NCBI GenBank assembly: GCA_021234155.1
Contig: JAJEKV010000004.1
Location: 14,412,716 to 14,476,715, forward strand
Direction: 5' to 3'
DNA: 64,000 nucleotides
DNA from: Isoetes taiwanensis
Lineage: Eukaryota > Streptophyta > Lycopodiopsida > Isoetales > Isoetaceae
Shown: positions 10,168-21,017 of the stretch, one piece after another
Layout: every line of letters begins with the position of its first letter
How positions within the stretch are numbered: the stretch's first letter is position 1
Program-made: the position numbers and the translations under genes
The notes under the pieces: model-generated
Seen by the model: only the letters and a program-made list of their open reading frames with translations
Databases searched by the model: none
Told to the model about the DNA's origin: nothing

Positions 10168-12963
10168 ATGGGTAGGAAGAAAGGGGATTTGAATATGGCC
10201 ACCAGGAGGAAATTAGATCTGGAGGCAAGTCTGGCCCCCAAAAGAAAGAAGGTATGGGAATTTCGAAAAGCTGCTAAATGTGCTCTACCACTTATGATCA
10301 GTGACGTGCCTAAGGCAGATTTGGATAAGGCTGCTAAAGATAAAGATACTAGCAGTGTGGCTGCAGGAAAGCTTGCACAAGATGAGAAGATTAGTGGAAA
10401 TGATAGCAATAAGAGATGTGAGCCCATTCATGAAGCTGGATCTGCTGCATTTGCCCTACAACACAAAGGGGTTTCCTCTGGAGCGTCAAATATTCAGGTT
10501 ATTTGGATTGCTTGTATGCATTAGCTTACCAATTAGATGTACTTCGTAAGAAAATTTAGACAGCAGTTAGAGTTATTAAGTGCTTTTAAGATGACAATGG
10601 TTCCTAGATTTGAACAGGCCTGTATGTGAACTAATACCTATGACTATATGGCCCAGCATGTATTTACATTATTCGATTATGCTGTCTCTAGTAGTTTAGA
10701 TGTTTCATCTGGCTACTATGCTAAACAAGTAAATGTAGTTCTATGGTATCTACTTTCTGTACTTTGGGTTAGTATTGCTGATTTGCTTATTGAACCAGAC
10801 CTAGTGTGGTTATGTACACCTCCCTTAGGAGTGCAGATCTTGTTCATTTTTTGTTCTAGTTGGTATAAGTTTACATTTCGGATGTATGTTGGGATATATA
10901 GGGATGCAATAGTAGATCGGATGTTACATCTGCCACAATAACTGATTATTTGGTTCCTCCTACTGGATTTGCTCTTGTGTTTAAAAAGTACAAAATATCA
11001 GGACATGATGTTATCTTACTAAGTTACATATATACACCAGTGGTATTACTTATGGAGGATCTGAATCAATTGTTGTTTGTAGATCTCTAGGGAATGTATA
11101 CTAACAATTGTGTGATCCTTAATATACTGACTGCAGTTAAGTGGGAGATACTGAGTATTAATATCATGCATAATAATGCTGGTGTCTAAATGTTATGGTC
11201 TGGTTGACATAATAATAGGAGTATGGAATCGATGTACTCCAGCTTAAAAACAGGGATATTAATTGTGCTGCCATTATAAGTTGCTTTATTCTAACCTCTA
11301 TTTTGCTATGACATGCTTTTTGCTATGGTACATCTGTTATAAACATGGTGAAGGGGATAACCCAAGAAACCTAATGCTTACTTGTCAGTGCTGTCATTAT
11401 TACCCTTCTTAGGCTAATTTTTGGCTGGTTTACTGCAGGTAACAAGGTTTCTTGCTCCATGCTTTGATATATCTATTTGTCTAAGCTGATGGTTCAAGCA
11501 ATACGAGTGTTCAAGTAAGATTATTCCTATGGGATAACAAGAGTTGTATCTGGAACTCATATATTTGTTATATAACTGTCTTATGATGTTCTTATGTATA
11601 TTTATTTCAGAAAACAGTTGACTACCATCTTCTCTTATGTAAATATATGAATCTTTAAAATGATTGAATGGAAGATTTTTCATAATAATGTGTATAATGG
11701 TTAAAATTATTTAATGTCCTTTTCTTGGCCTAGTAAAATGTTCTTGTCATTTGTCTAGGACTGCTAAAGACAGATTTAATATTTTCAAAGGGAAATATTA
11801 AGTTTGGAAGTCTGGTTTCAGATTTGGGGTTTTTTTTGTTAAACTCAGTTTTCTAGTTATACAAGAAACCAAGATTAGGACTATTGCTACAGGAATAAAA
11901 CATTTTCTAATGCATTTGCTTGTGATTATAGGCTGAAGTCAGAGTTGATGAAAATAATTATTGGATCAAAGAGCTCATTTTATTCAAGTATTATGAATGT
12001 GGAATTGATAGCCCAAATCTGGCCGTTCAGACCATTGTGGCTTGTATCAGGAACAAGGAAATCCATGAATACATTACATTCAAAGAGACAAACTTGGTGG
12101 ACAAATCAAGATCACCTATCACATTTCTTGGCTTCAACGGATGGTTTAAACTGCTCCACACTATGAAGAAGAATAATTTTGAGTTCAACAAATGTAAAGG
12201 GGCAATTCTGGATGTCTACAATGATATGAACAATATTCTCTACCATAGAACGTGCCAAGAGGATGATATAGCCTGTAACTTCATGATTGGCCTTGCTGCC
12301 CTAGAAGAAGGTAATGAAATCTATCCTTCCTTTGGTCCAACTAATGATAATGCTGACACGCCATCCATTGAGGATGATATTTGTTTATTCTCTGATAAGG
12401 ATCTGTTAGATCCGGAATTTTTCAATAGCCAGGCAGCCAATCAAGACACATCCAACAATGAATTGCAGAATTCTGGTACTGAACATGAGGAGGTCCCGAA
12501 CCTTACCTTAGAAAATTCTTCATGTTTTCCTATTATTCATGAACAATCTGTGGAAGGCCTTGCTGCTGCATATGATCATGCCATATGGAAGAGCCAAATT
12601 TTTGGCGCTCTAGCACCTATCAACGTGGAGACTTGGATTGCATTGGCAGGTATAAACAAAGATGAGATTGCGCTGGCTAAGAGTACAGCCACCAAACTTG
12701 AAAAGAGTTTTTCTTATATTAATCCTGATCTTAACTTTGATATGTCCTTCTTCGATGAGGTATGCATTAAAAATGCTGCTATTCAGGTTTGCCAGAAAGG
12801 CCATATGGCTTACCCTAATGAAACAAGGGATGATTTCTTCCTCAAAAGGATCTGGCGCACTCACTGCCCCTATTTCAAATGCAAGTGCTTCAAGAATAAA
12901 AACTCTAACTGCCACTGTGGTATTATCTGGCTAGATCAGCGCTATTTGATCAATATAATTTGA
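10168..12963 (+). CDS. Uncharacterised 453-aa protein, two exons
   Basis: I do not recognise this family. Exon 1 (10168-10497) encodes 110 residues and exon 2 (11932-12963) encodes 343. The 1.43-kb GT-AG intron falls between codons, joining ...SNIQ to AEVRVDENNYW. The start is the ATG of MGRKKGDLNMATRRK. The frame is open back to 10099, but TTATCCTGTCTTCTAG just before the ATG looks like an acceptor site, so an upstream intron is possible. The N-terminus is basic, with an APKRKK cluster that could be a nuclear localisation signal, followed by a Lys/Asp-rich linker. Exon 2 has a hydrophobic/aromatic region (WIKELILFKYYECG), an acidic low-complexity middle (residues about 190-270) and a C-terminal Cys cluster CPYFKCKCFKNKNSNCHCG. 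The conserved-looking, stop-free 1-kb exon argues for a real gene. A Helitron-like end lies 400 bp downstream, so it could be captured. Confidence 0.6.
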
Positions 12964-13346
12964 TGAAATATATAGCATAATCACATCCTCGTGTGCCACA
13001 GGAATAATGGAAGTCTAGAAATGATTGCAATGTTAATACACACCAAGTTGAAAATATGAACACAAGGACATACAATAATTTTGCAGATGTCTACAACTAC
13101 ATGGCTACCTACATGAAAAGGCTAACAACTTCATTGCCATTACAATGTTGTTCATCCCTTTTCATCATATGGTCACCCAAACATTAGAACTCCATAAATA
13201 CTACCTCTTCAGATTACAGACACAAATCTAAAACCAGATATTCAAAGGCCTACAAAGGCCAATTCACTGAAACATCCTTACGACAATGTCTTAAACCCTA
13301 CGAATGCAAAACTGCATGCTCCCTTCTACTATCCACATTTGCTAAA
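12964..13346. other. 3' flank of the uncharacterised gene
   Basis: AT-rich, no coding signal. It probably holds the 3' UTR, and if the Helitron reading is right it is the 3' part of that element. Confidence 0.4.
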
Positions 13347-13374
13347 GCCCGGCAACGCCGGGCACCATAACTAG
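13347..13374 (+). mobile_element. Helitron-like 3' terminus
   Basis: A perfect 7-bp GC-rich stem (GCCCGGC / GCCGGGC, loop AAC) is followed after seven bases by CTAG and then T. Helitrons end in a short GC-rich hairpin 5-12 bases before CTRR and insert between A and T, so this fits. The element would lie upstream, to the left. I did not find a convincing TC... 5' end, so the extent is unknown. It might include the two-exon gene at 10168-12963. Confidence 0.6.
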
Positions 13375-13423
13375 TATTAATTATAATGGTCTATGATTAT
13401 ATATAATATGTTAAAAAAAATTG

Positions 13424-13439
13424 GGCCCCTTCGGGGGCC
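13424..13439. repeat. GC-rich hairpin with TTCG loop
   Basis: GGCCCC-TTCG-GGGGCC is a perfect 6-bp stem with a stable tetraloop, preceded by TTAAAAAAAATTG. A closely similar block lies in the opposite orientation at 17054-17080. Confidence 0.6.
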
Positions 13440-15699
13440 TTTCTTAAAAAAAACCATGGCAATATAACATAAGGTAATATTGGTAAAGGAATATTCATCA
13501 AACTCTACACAAAATAGTAACTTTTATACCATTTCAAATATATAAATTCACCGTCCTTGCAATTAAATCAACAATATTGAAATTACGATTCAAGTATTCC
13601 AATAAGCTCAGTGACATAACATGTTCTTGACAATAAAGAAATAGTTTTTGCTGCTGGCTTTCCAAGACTGTTTCAATACTCTGTACGCTGAAAATGATTC
13701 TATGGTTTTCATCAGACTGCACGGTTTTCCCCTTGAACCAATTTTTTCCAGCACAATCAGTATGCAAGATCAATAGAAGCCATCTCTCTGCCTGTAAGTC
13801 TTCTTCAGTCCTTTCCCATCCCTTTGGCATGCTTCATTCCTATCGAAGCCACATTCATAACCCATGCTTTCTCCTTTACTAAAAAGGAGTTGCAAATCCA
13901 CAAAAGCCCAACACTACATGCTTGCCAACTGTCAAGCAAAGCAAGATGGACCATCCAACAAAGGTCATTTCTAACTAGCAATTTTATACTATGTGTGTGC
14001 CTCAAATTAATTGTTGCACATAGAAGGCCTCAAATTAATTGTTACAGATAACTTACCTTCTGATAGATTCAAATTGTGGCAAGCTGGTCATTGCCATCGT
14101 GCTTTATATGGATAATAAAGCCAATGGTTTGATCTTCAATATCTCATTGGATTGAATTGCAGATCACTTCTCATTAAAGTCTATGCAAATGCCAAAGCAT
14201 GCAATAACAGCCTTGTTCACTGCTTCCTTGTTCACTGCTTCAGGAAGCATATCATCAATCCTAAATAACACAAACCCTCCATAGTTCATTACTGCCACAC
14301 CAAACTTGGATATCTCAATTTTTTGCATTAACCTGCCTATGCATTTTGCTTGGAACTCCGTTGTCTTCTCTGGTCTTGTTCATTCAGATCCCCCAAAAAA
14401 ACTAGATCAGGCATGTATAGATAAAAATGCATCAACTAATGGAGAAGAACACCTAAATACGTAATGGCTATTGCCTTCAGAGCTCTGGCCCAAAAACTAG
14501 AGTTCTTCACCGAATTGAATGCTTCATCTCTTGACACATAGAATAGGCAGAAAAAAGACTCATATTTGTCTTGTAGACAGCACCAAAACTTATGCTTGTT
14601 GAATTGTGCCAGAGTTACCGCCCCCGCTTGCCCTAAAATCTGTAGTTTCTTAGTCAAATTTGATTGAAACTACCAAATTGCCTCTTATCTACCATTTTTG
14701 CTCAATTGTTTGGTAGAAGCCATATCCAAAGTTCTCGAACCCTAAGTTATGAATTCTAAAATTAAAAGCCTTAAGGCTTGCATGCACATGCCCAATATAT
14801 GTCTACCATCAGGTACAAAATGAAAAATACATGAGTAATCACCATTGACAAAAAAATTAAAAATTGTATCAGCATATGCGCACTAGAGATATACGCATTA
14901 ATACATCCACTCGAATACAAATCATAGCAAAAACCTTATTAAAAAGCGTACAAAAATACAAAGGGAACCCTTGTTATTATGATAGATGCCAAAATAACAA
15001 AGAATGCAAATGCTTTTCTCACATAAAAAACAAATGAATTCAATGAATCTGGCTAATAAGATTACTGTAAGAATATGTAGCATTATAACAGGGGTTTTTT
15101 TTTGTGATTTTATACACTTTTTGACATGGTTTTCATATGATTTCATGGGCGTATTGCACGAGGCATACTAATCAGTACATCTAGAGTGCACCAAGTTTTT
15201 GCATGCAATTTGTGCAATTTTTGTTTCAATGGTTAAGATCAGAGGGCTTATAAAGAAAGCCCTCTTTTAATTCAAAAAATCCAACGGCTTATAACGAAAG
15301 CCCTTTTCTCATGAGAGAACAAAACATAGGGTTTGGGAAACGCCTCCGTCGAGACAAGGCAAGGGCGGCAAGGCCAGGTTCTTCTGCCGTCCCTTTGCCT
15401 CAGAGCATCCCATGCAGTCCCCTTTGCTCTTACACTCGGGTTCCTATACGTTTCTGCAGTTTAGAAAGTTGAGCAGCTCCTGCAAAACTAAAGTTTTTAC
15501 TCTTGTCCTTTCACGATCTTTTATGCCAGAAATCAATGTGTACTCATAGGGAGATTAATTGTAAATTCATTGTTGGCAGTGAGACACCAAAGTTTGGATT
15601 GGAGCTTCAACAATTCAAGTGTATTCTGTTTTCCTTTGTTGTGCAATGTGTGCACCTTCACTTTCAAGCTGAGAATAATCTCTACTGCTCATAGACCAG
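13440..15699. other. AT-rich stretch without a supported gene
   Basis: Many short frames on both strands but none with a recognisable motif. Near 15300-15480 the sequence becomes richer in GC and may be the 5' part of the decayed TMEM53-like gene that follows. Confidence 0.4.
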
Positions 15700-16834
15700 G
15701 ATTGCCATCTGCTGTTTCAGCGGTTATTCATTCAAGGATACTACCCGCAGGATTCAGGAGCTTTTCGAAGAAGAGCTTTTGCTGCATCTGGCTATTCCCA
15801 TTTCTGGCAATGTAGCTCTGATGCTGCATTGTTATTTCAAAGTGGTGTTTTTAATGTAAAACAAGCACAAATTGATGAAAAAGGTCATGGCAAAGAGGTA
15901 GCAACAGTGGTCTTGTTAGGGTGGCTTGGATCCAAACAGAAGCATCTCAAGAAATATGCAGATTGGTACAATGCCAGAGGAATCAATGCTGTTACTTTTG
16001 TGCTTCCTATGAGCGACCTCTTGTGTGTCAAGGTTGGCAAGACAAACGAACAAATTGATCAACTGGCTCATCATCTTGCAACGTGGTTAAAGGAAACCAC
16101 TAGTAAACTCCATAAGCTGCCACCAGTTGATCACTAAGTTTGCACTTTACAGATATGACGTTGTTCTGGAACAGGTTGTGTGGTTGATTCTGCACCTGTA
16201 GCAGATCCAGATCCCCAGGTATGTTTTTACCTTGCTATTGTGTTGTATTATCTGCTTAACTGATAGTATTCCTCTTTGCATGCTTTGTCAAGTATTAGTG
16301 AGCTTTTCCGTGTTGATATTTGAAGTAAAGGTTGTACTCATTGTGTTTGTTTCTTTCATCCTGAACAAAGTCCATTGAGTTCTGAGGCTTGATTCTTACT
16401 ACTGCAACCAGAGTGTTGTTATGTTCAGGATTTCGTGTGTTTCAAGTCTCTTGTATGTCCATATTTCCTGTGTTTCAAGTGTCCTGTATGTCCATATCAG
16501 CACGTCTTGTTTTTATTCTTAGGATTTAGCAGAAGAAAAGTATGTTACAATTATCAAATGGCCTATTTTGATTCTTTTCTAGAATAATAAGGCTCTTAAA
16601 ATGCTCCAGGTGTGGGCATCAGGATTTTCAGCAGCCTTCTTGGGAAAAAGGAGCATTGCTACTCAACAATTTGACGCCATAAATAACATGAGATTCATTG
16701 CTATGATATTAGCTTATAGTAAACATGAGAACCTTCAAGCAGGACATCATCTATTCCAGAGTTCTGCCAGAGAGTTTCCATCCAAAAAATGTGGTCTGGC
16801 CTTTTTAAAAAGAGGCAGCCTCTGTATAAAATGA
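15700..16834 (+). pseudogene. Broken TMEM53/DUF829 family (alpha/beta-hydrolase-like) gene
   Basis: Exon-like segment 15700-16137 encodes a lead-in, then the family signature VVLLGWLGSKQKHLKKYADW and RGINAVTFVLPM, then runs to a stop after KLPPVDH. A small exon at 16175-16218, bounded by AG and GT, encodes CVVDSAPVADPDPQ. A third at 16610 begins VWASGFSAAFLGKRSIAT, then loses similarity before the stop at 16834. In intact relatives a block with FHTFSN-type sequence sits between the first two segments. Only about 150 bases separate them here and that block is absent. The C-terminal half with the catalytic Asp/His region is also missing. I therefore read this as a pseudogene by loss of an internal exon and of the 3' half. 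The protein family is membrane- or nuclear-envelope-linked and of unclear function. Confidence 0.75.
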
Positions 16835-17053
16835 TCATGTTCTTTAAGTGGTACTGGCTTCATATTGGGCGTCATGGCCCCCCTTCAGTAAACCTTATGA
16901 TGTTATTGTTGTTTTTGCCCATTTTATAACAGTTTGTTTGCGTATATTTCGGCGGCTCTTGGTATGCAATGGAAATGATTTGTTTGTCTTGATGTTATTG
17001 TGCGTTTTAGTAATTAATGTTTAGACCCATAAAGTTTACCTATGCTTTAGTTA

Positions 17054-17068
17054 GGGCCCGAAGGGCCC
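17054..17068. repeat. GGGCCC-GAA-GGGCCC hairpin
   Basis: Perfect 6-bp stem with a 3-base loop, followed by an A/T run. Read on the other strand it matches the hairpin block at 13411-13440. Confidence 0.65.
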
Positions 17069-17077
17069 AAAATTTTT

Positions 17078-17547
17078 TTTAATATAACAATCAACACACA
17101 ACTACCATTAACATTATTAACATAAACCATTGCATTTCACACATTTAAATTAAAATCCCCTTAAGCCCCCTTGGTTTGGGTGCATATTCACACGGGGTTA
17201 CGTGAGGGCAAATGAGAGCCCCAAAAATATATTTACAATACATGTACAAAATTAACACTATTAAGTACATTCTCTCAAACCTTATAGTATTTTGTAAACT
17301 TTAATATACAGTATACTTAAACTTATACATGCATACCCCACAAACGAGGATTGCTATGTACGGTCCAGATCTTGGAATAAAGGGCAAATATGCCCATCCG
17401 ACAGCTCTCGTTGCCCGAAGTAACCCCCCGTGTGAATATGCACCCAAACCAAAGGGGGTTTAAGGGGGATTTTAATTTAAATGTGTGAAATGCAATGGTT
17501 TATGTTAATAATGTTAATGGTAGTTGTGTGTTGATTGTTATATTAAA
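17078..17547. mobile_element. Foldback-type MITE with arms of about 143 bp
   Basis: The left arm (17078-17220) and right arm (17403-17547) are reverse complements over nearly their whole length, with a few indels in the CCCC/GGGG tracts. They start TTTAATATAACAATCAACAC and run inward through a GGTTTGGGTGCATATTCAC block to GAGAGC. The loop is about 180 bases and encodes nothing. Transcription across it would give a long, nearly perfect hairpin. I could not define a target duplication: the left end sits in a T-run and the right end abuts the (AACAT)n array. Confidence 0.88.
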
Positions 17548-17620
17548 CATAACATAACATAACATAACATAACATAACATAACATAACATAACATAACAT
17601 ATCATAACATAACATATCAT
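17546..17620. repeat. (AACAT)n microsatellite
   Basis: About fifteen units of the pentamer AACAT/CATAA, with TATCAT variants near the right end. It begins exactly where the foldback element ends. The minus-strand frame with repeated MLCYV is a by-product of this array. Confidence 0.95.
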
Positions 17621-17915
17621 GATTTTTATCTCTCTCTTTTATCTTGTATTTGAAGAATGGTCGGCATCTGTGGGATATTCTGCGCATGTTTAAGCTGTTC
17701 AAGAAGAAACTATCCATACATGGTGTCATACAACAATCCGTGAAACAACAAATGCAAAGGAAAATGCAACCTATCTTTGACTGGACAAGCTAATAACATA
17801 TATGATGTCTCTGGATATATAAACCAAATTGGCGACATATGCATTGGTTGAGGCTATCATTGGCTTTAACAAAACGATAGATTACCTTACAGAAGTAGAG
17901 ACATAGGAAGAATTA

Positions 17916-18482
17916 GGGTCATTACACACTGGCCGTTATGTTAGGTTAAATTGCTAACATCACGGGATGCCCTTTATGTTAGGGTAACATAACATAAAGA
18001 TTTCACTTCACATTTGCCGTTAGATTAAAATTTAACATAACAAAACCCGTTAAATCTTGCTTCACACTGATGGTCACACCGTTAGGTTAAAAATTAACAT
18101 AACGAAAACCGTTAAATATTACTTCACACTGATTGTCATGTCGTTATGTTAAGAGTTAACATAACGGAAACCGTTAAATATTGCTTCACACTGTCTGTCA
18201 CGCCGTTAAGTTAAAAATTGAATTGCAAATGGAGCTTAAGGGATGGGGTCCCCCTACCCTTAAATTTGAAGGGGAAAATTATGGCCCGTTAAGTCCTCCG
18301 TTAAAATTTAACCTAACGGATACAGTGTGAACCCCAGTTATTTTGCACCGTTACCTTAAGTGTGCCGTTATTTTTTAACCCCATAATCTTAACGGAATCT
18401 TTTAACGGAAGCCAATGTGAAGCACAGTTAAGTTAATTTTTTTTAACCTAACGGCACTTTAACGGCCAGTGTGAAGCGGCCC
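17916..18482. mobile_element. 567-bp MITE with internal tandem repeats, TA-flanked
   Basis: The ends are inverted repeats: left GGGTCATTACACACTGGCC, right (reverse complement) GGGCCGCTTCACACTGGCC, both continuing into CCGTTA and GTTAGGTTAAA. TA lies outside each end, which would fit a 2-bp TA duplication. Inside, about four units of roughly 60 bp (from 18004 to about 18220) repeat the pattern CTTCACACTGA, CCGTTAGGTTAAA, TTAACATAACG, CCGTTAAAT. Each unit is itself nearly palindromic. No coding capacity was found. A 3-bp TTA/TAA reading, which would suggest PIF/Harbinger, is possible but not identical on both sides. Confidence 0.85.
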
Positions 18483-19100
18483 TAAATAATCCTACAAAAG
18501 CCTCAACAAGAAAAGCCCAAAATCTCAAAGATGATGCTAGGCTTGCAAGAGGCTATTACTGTTCATTTCTAATTGCATGCAAAGAAAAATGATATGAAAC
18601 AAAGAAATCGAACAAACCTGTCAGCAGATTTTGAAGCTGAAATTGCAGAATATTGATGCTCTTCTCCCTTTCTTTCTTCTCTGGGCCGTTGCTCTTGCCT
18701 CAGACCAATTTTACCACAGGCAAGGGCATCTCTCTGATTGTCGGATACAGTATCCTTTGATCACGCCCCATATCAGGCCCTGTATTCAGTCAGGCCCCTC
18801 AGTCGACTAGTTTTGGATTTGTCCCCCAATTCGATCTCTTCCAGTTCCCTATATTGGGTATATTCCCCATATTGCTTCATTTTCATATTGGCTCTATTTC
18901 CCAGCTCGCTTCCTCTAGGCCTATCAATTTCCTGTTCATTTGACTTCCCAGGTCTAGTAATTTCCATTGCAGTTGTAAATCGGCTCTTCTTCTCTGCACC
19001 ATGACCCAGAAGACTAGAGATATGACAAGGAAAACAGCGAACCCAAAAGATATAAAAAATTGTGCGGTTGAACCAGAGATCAGAGAAAATCAACTTAGAA
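18483..19100. other. Intergenic, no supported gene
   Basis: Open frames at 18738-19004 (+) and 18773-19123 (-) overlap each other and encode nothing recognisable. Part may be the decayed N-terminal half of the PPR pseudogene that follows. Confidence 0.35.
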
Positions 19101-19104
19101 AGAG

Positions 19105-19590
19105 ATATTATTATTGGCAACACTTTGCTTCACATGTATGCCAAACGACATACTCTTGTGGAGGCATGAGAAGCATTTGGAAAACTTTCCACTAGAGATG
19201 TTGTCAACTGGAATGTATTAATTGCAGATTGTGCCAAAATTGTACTGGGACATGAATCCCTACATGTGACGTGGGAATCCAACATGAGAATGTGTGCATT
19301 GTAACATTTATCTGAAGCTTGAAAGTTGTGTTGCTGCATAGGAGCTATAGATGTCGTTGGAAACAACTTAGTTGCTTGTATGCAAAGTGAGGATCACACA
19401 AAAATGCACATAAATCTTGGAAATTTGTGCTTTCTTAGGAGCCTTAGACAGATATAGAGAAATCCATGCTCATATTTCTTAGATTGAATTTGAAACATAT
19501 GATTTTCTTAATTCATGCTTTGGTTGGCATGTATGCAAAATGTGGCTCTCTCAAAGAGGCAGAATAAGTCTTTGAGAAGCTAAAATACTA
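19105..19590 (+). pseudogene. Decayed PLS-type PPR gene fragment
   Basis: Translation across frames gives ordered PPR phrases: NTLLHMYAKRHTLVEA, a stop, then EAFGKLSTRDVVNWNVLIAD near 19105-19230, a short SLK...IGAIDVVGN remnant near 19320-19360, and ALVGMYAKCGSLKEAE, a stop, then VFEKL at about 19524-19580. In-frame stops and at least two frameshifts show that it is dead. The MYAKCG and RDVVNWN wording is that of plant PLS-class PPR editing factors, and the SLK..GSIGAID type of phrase is one I associate with fern PPR families. The C-terminal E/DYW part is not present. Confidence 0.75.
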
Positions 19591-20410
19591 CTGATATAAA
19601 TTGCATATATGCTTTATGTTCAAAGGTTGCATATATAGTCTTTATATCAAAGTTTGTAATGTACTCTGTTTATTCCAAAATTATACAATATATAATGCTA
19701 AAAAGCATTGTAATGCTTCAATGAGGTAGAAATTTTCTATCTTAGATAGTTGCTCAACTTGATTAAATTTGTTTAATGTCTTCCAAAAAAATGGTATCAA
19801 TGAAGATTTACTATGACTATTTGGTATGCTACATACATACGATTCTAGAATGTATAGAAAAATCTATAAAATATAAGTATTTACACAGAGGGTGTTGATT
19901 TCAGATCATGGGCTTAATTATTTTAATAGATAGATAAATAGTTACAATTTTTAATGCCCACGAGAAGCCAAAATTTATGGGACACACAGTCAGCTACAAG
20001 GTTATTCCAGACATTATCAATGCACCAAATTATTGCATATGCTAGACATCAAGCGTTTCTAGTTATTATCTAGTTATTATCTAAAATTTATGAATGAGCA
20101 GTATCTACGGGCACATATGGTTTCTTATGGATACGTGATGACACTCATTGAAAAAGTTAGAGGGCATGAGTTAAGTCGTTGAGAGCCATTGAAAAAGTCA
20201 GAGGGCATGAGTTAAGTCGTTAACTCTCAGATAACAATGTGTGAAAAAACACATAGACACAACCAAAAATTGATCAGACATGATAGCCAAATAATAAACT
20301 GTCGTGTTAAAATTGGACGCGAGAAGGTTCTGCTTGAGCAGATGCATTCCTTCTTCCACGCTTATCAATCACGAATAGCAATTTGAATAATTTCTATCCT
20401 AGCAATTCAA
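19591..20410. other. AT-rich intergenic sequence
   Basis: No gene or structured repeat, except a short direct repeat near 20155-20225 (GTCAGAGGGCATGAGTTAAG, two copies about 47 bases apart). Confidence 0.4.
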
Positions 20411-20418
20411 GCGTGAGG
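20411..20418. repeat. Putative target duplication of the 10.6-kb element, left (GCGTGAGG)
   Basis: Directly precedes the left terminus CAGGGTTG. The right-hand partner at 31025-31032 is GTGTGAGG. The single difference is C to T within a CpG, the commonest methylation-driven change in plant transposons. Confidence 0.7.
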
Positions 20419-20539
20419 CAGGGTTGTCCTTAAGGACGAATCTTTGCCAAAAGGCTATTTTCTAATGGTATTAAAAAATTTCAACACTATGGTTTAGTAG
20501 GGCTCGTTATAGAAGAAAAAAATTAAATTAGCCAACTCT

Positions 20540-20955
20540 TCTACAGAAGACTGTCACTCTAATTCAACATTTGCCTGCCACGTCTTCTAAGAAGCATAAC
20601 CGTGGATTCACCTTATCTTCTATCTTCCTTCTAGAAGATTCTCAAGGAATCGCCTATTATTCTTACTTCATAACTTGGTCTACTAATCATATCCATCTAG
20701 GTACATATCGTAATTTTAAGAGCTATTTTTCTAGCCATGGTAATGCAATTCAATTTTCTAAGGAGGAATTGGAGAGGATTTGTCTTTGACCACTTTGATT
20801 TGCACAAATGTTTTTCTATGGACCTTCCTCTTCATGGATTGGTTTCATCTACAAAGACAACACATTCTCATTTGGAATAGTTAAATTGTGGTATTGTATC
20901 ATGCCACTATTAGTTATAATGTGTTTGTGTGCTTGAAAAACTATGGGAGAATATT
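20540..20955 (+). repeat. Direct repeat, copy 1 (about 410 bp)
   Basis: Nearly colinear with 21018-21433. Both run from GACTGTCAC/AACTGTCACC..AATT.AACATTTGCC through CTAAGGAGGAATTGGAGAG and GACCACTTTGATTTGCACAA to GTGCTTGAAAAACTAT. Identity is high by eye, with small indels. Confidence 0.88.
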
Positions 20956-21017
20956 CCTTTTTTACATAAATTTTACCTGGAAAAAAGCCACTTAGATATG
21001 GCTAAATACATTGGCTA

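Noticed and set aside
17538-17729. Minus-strand ORF with repeated MLCYV units, as if a repeat protein
   Set aside because: It is the translation of the (AACAT)n microsatellite.
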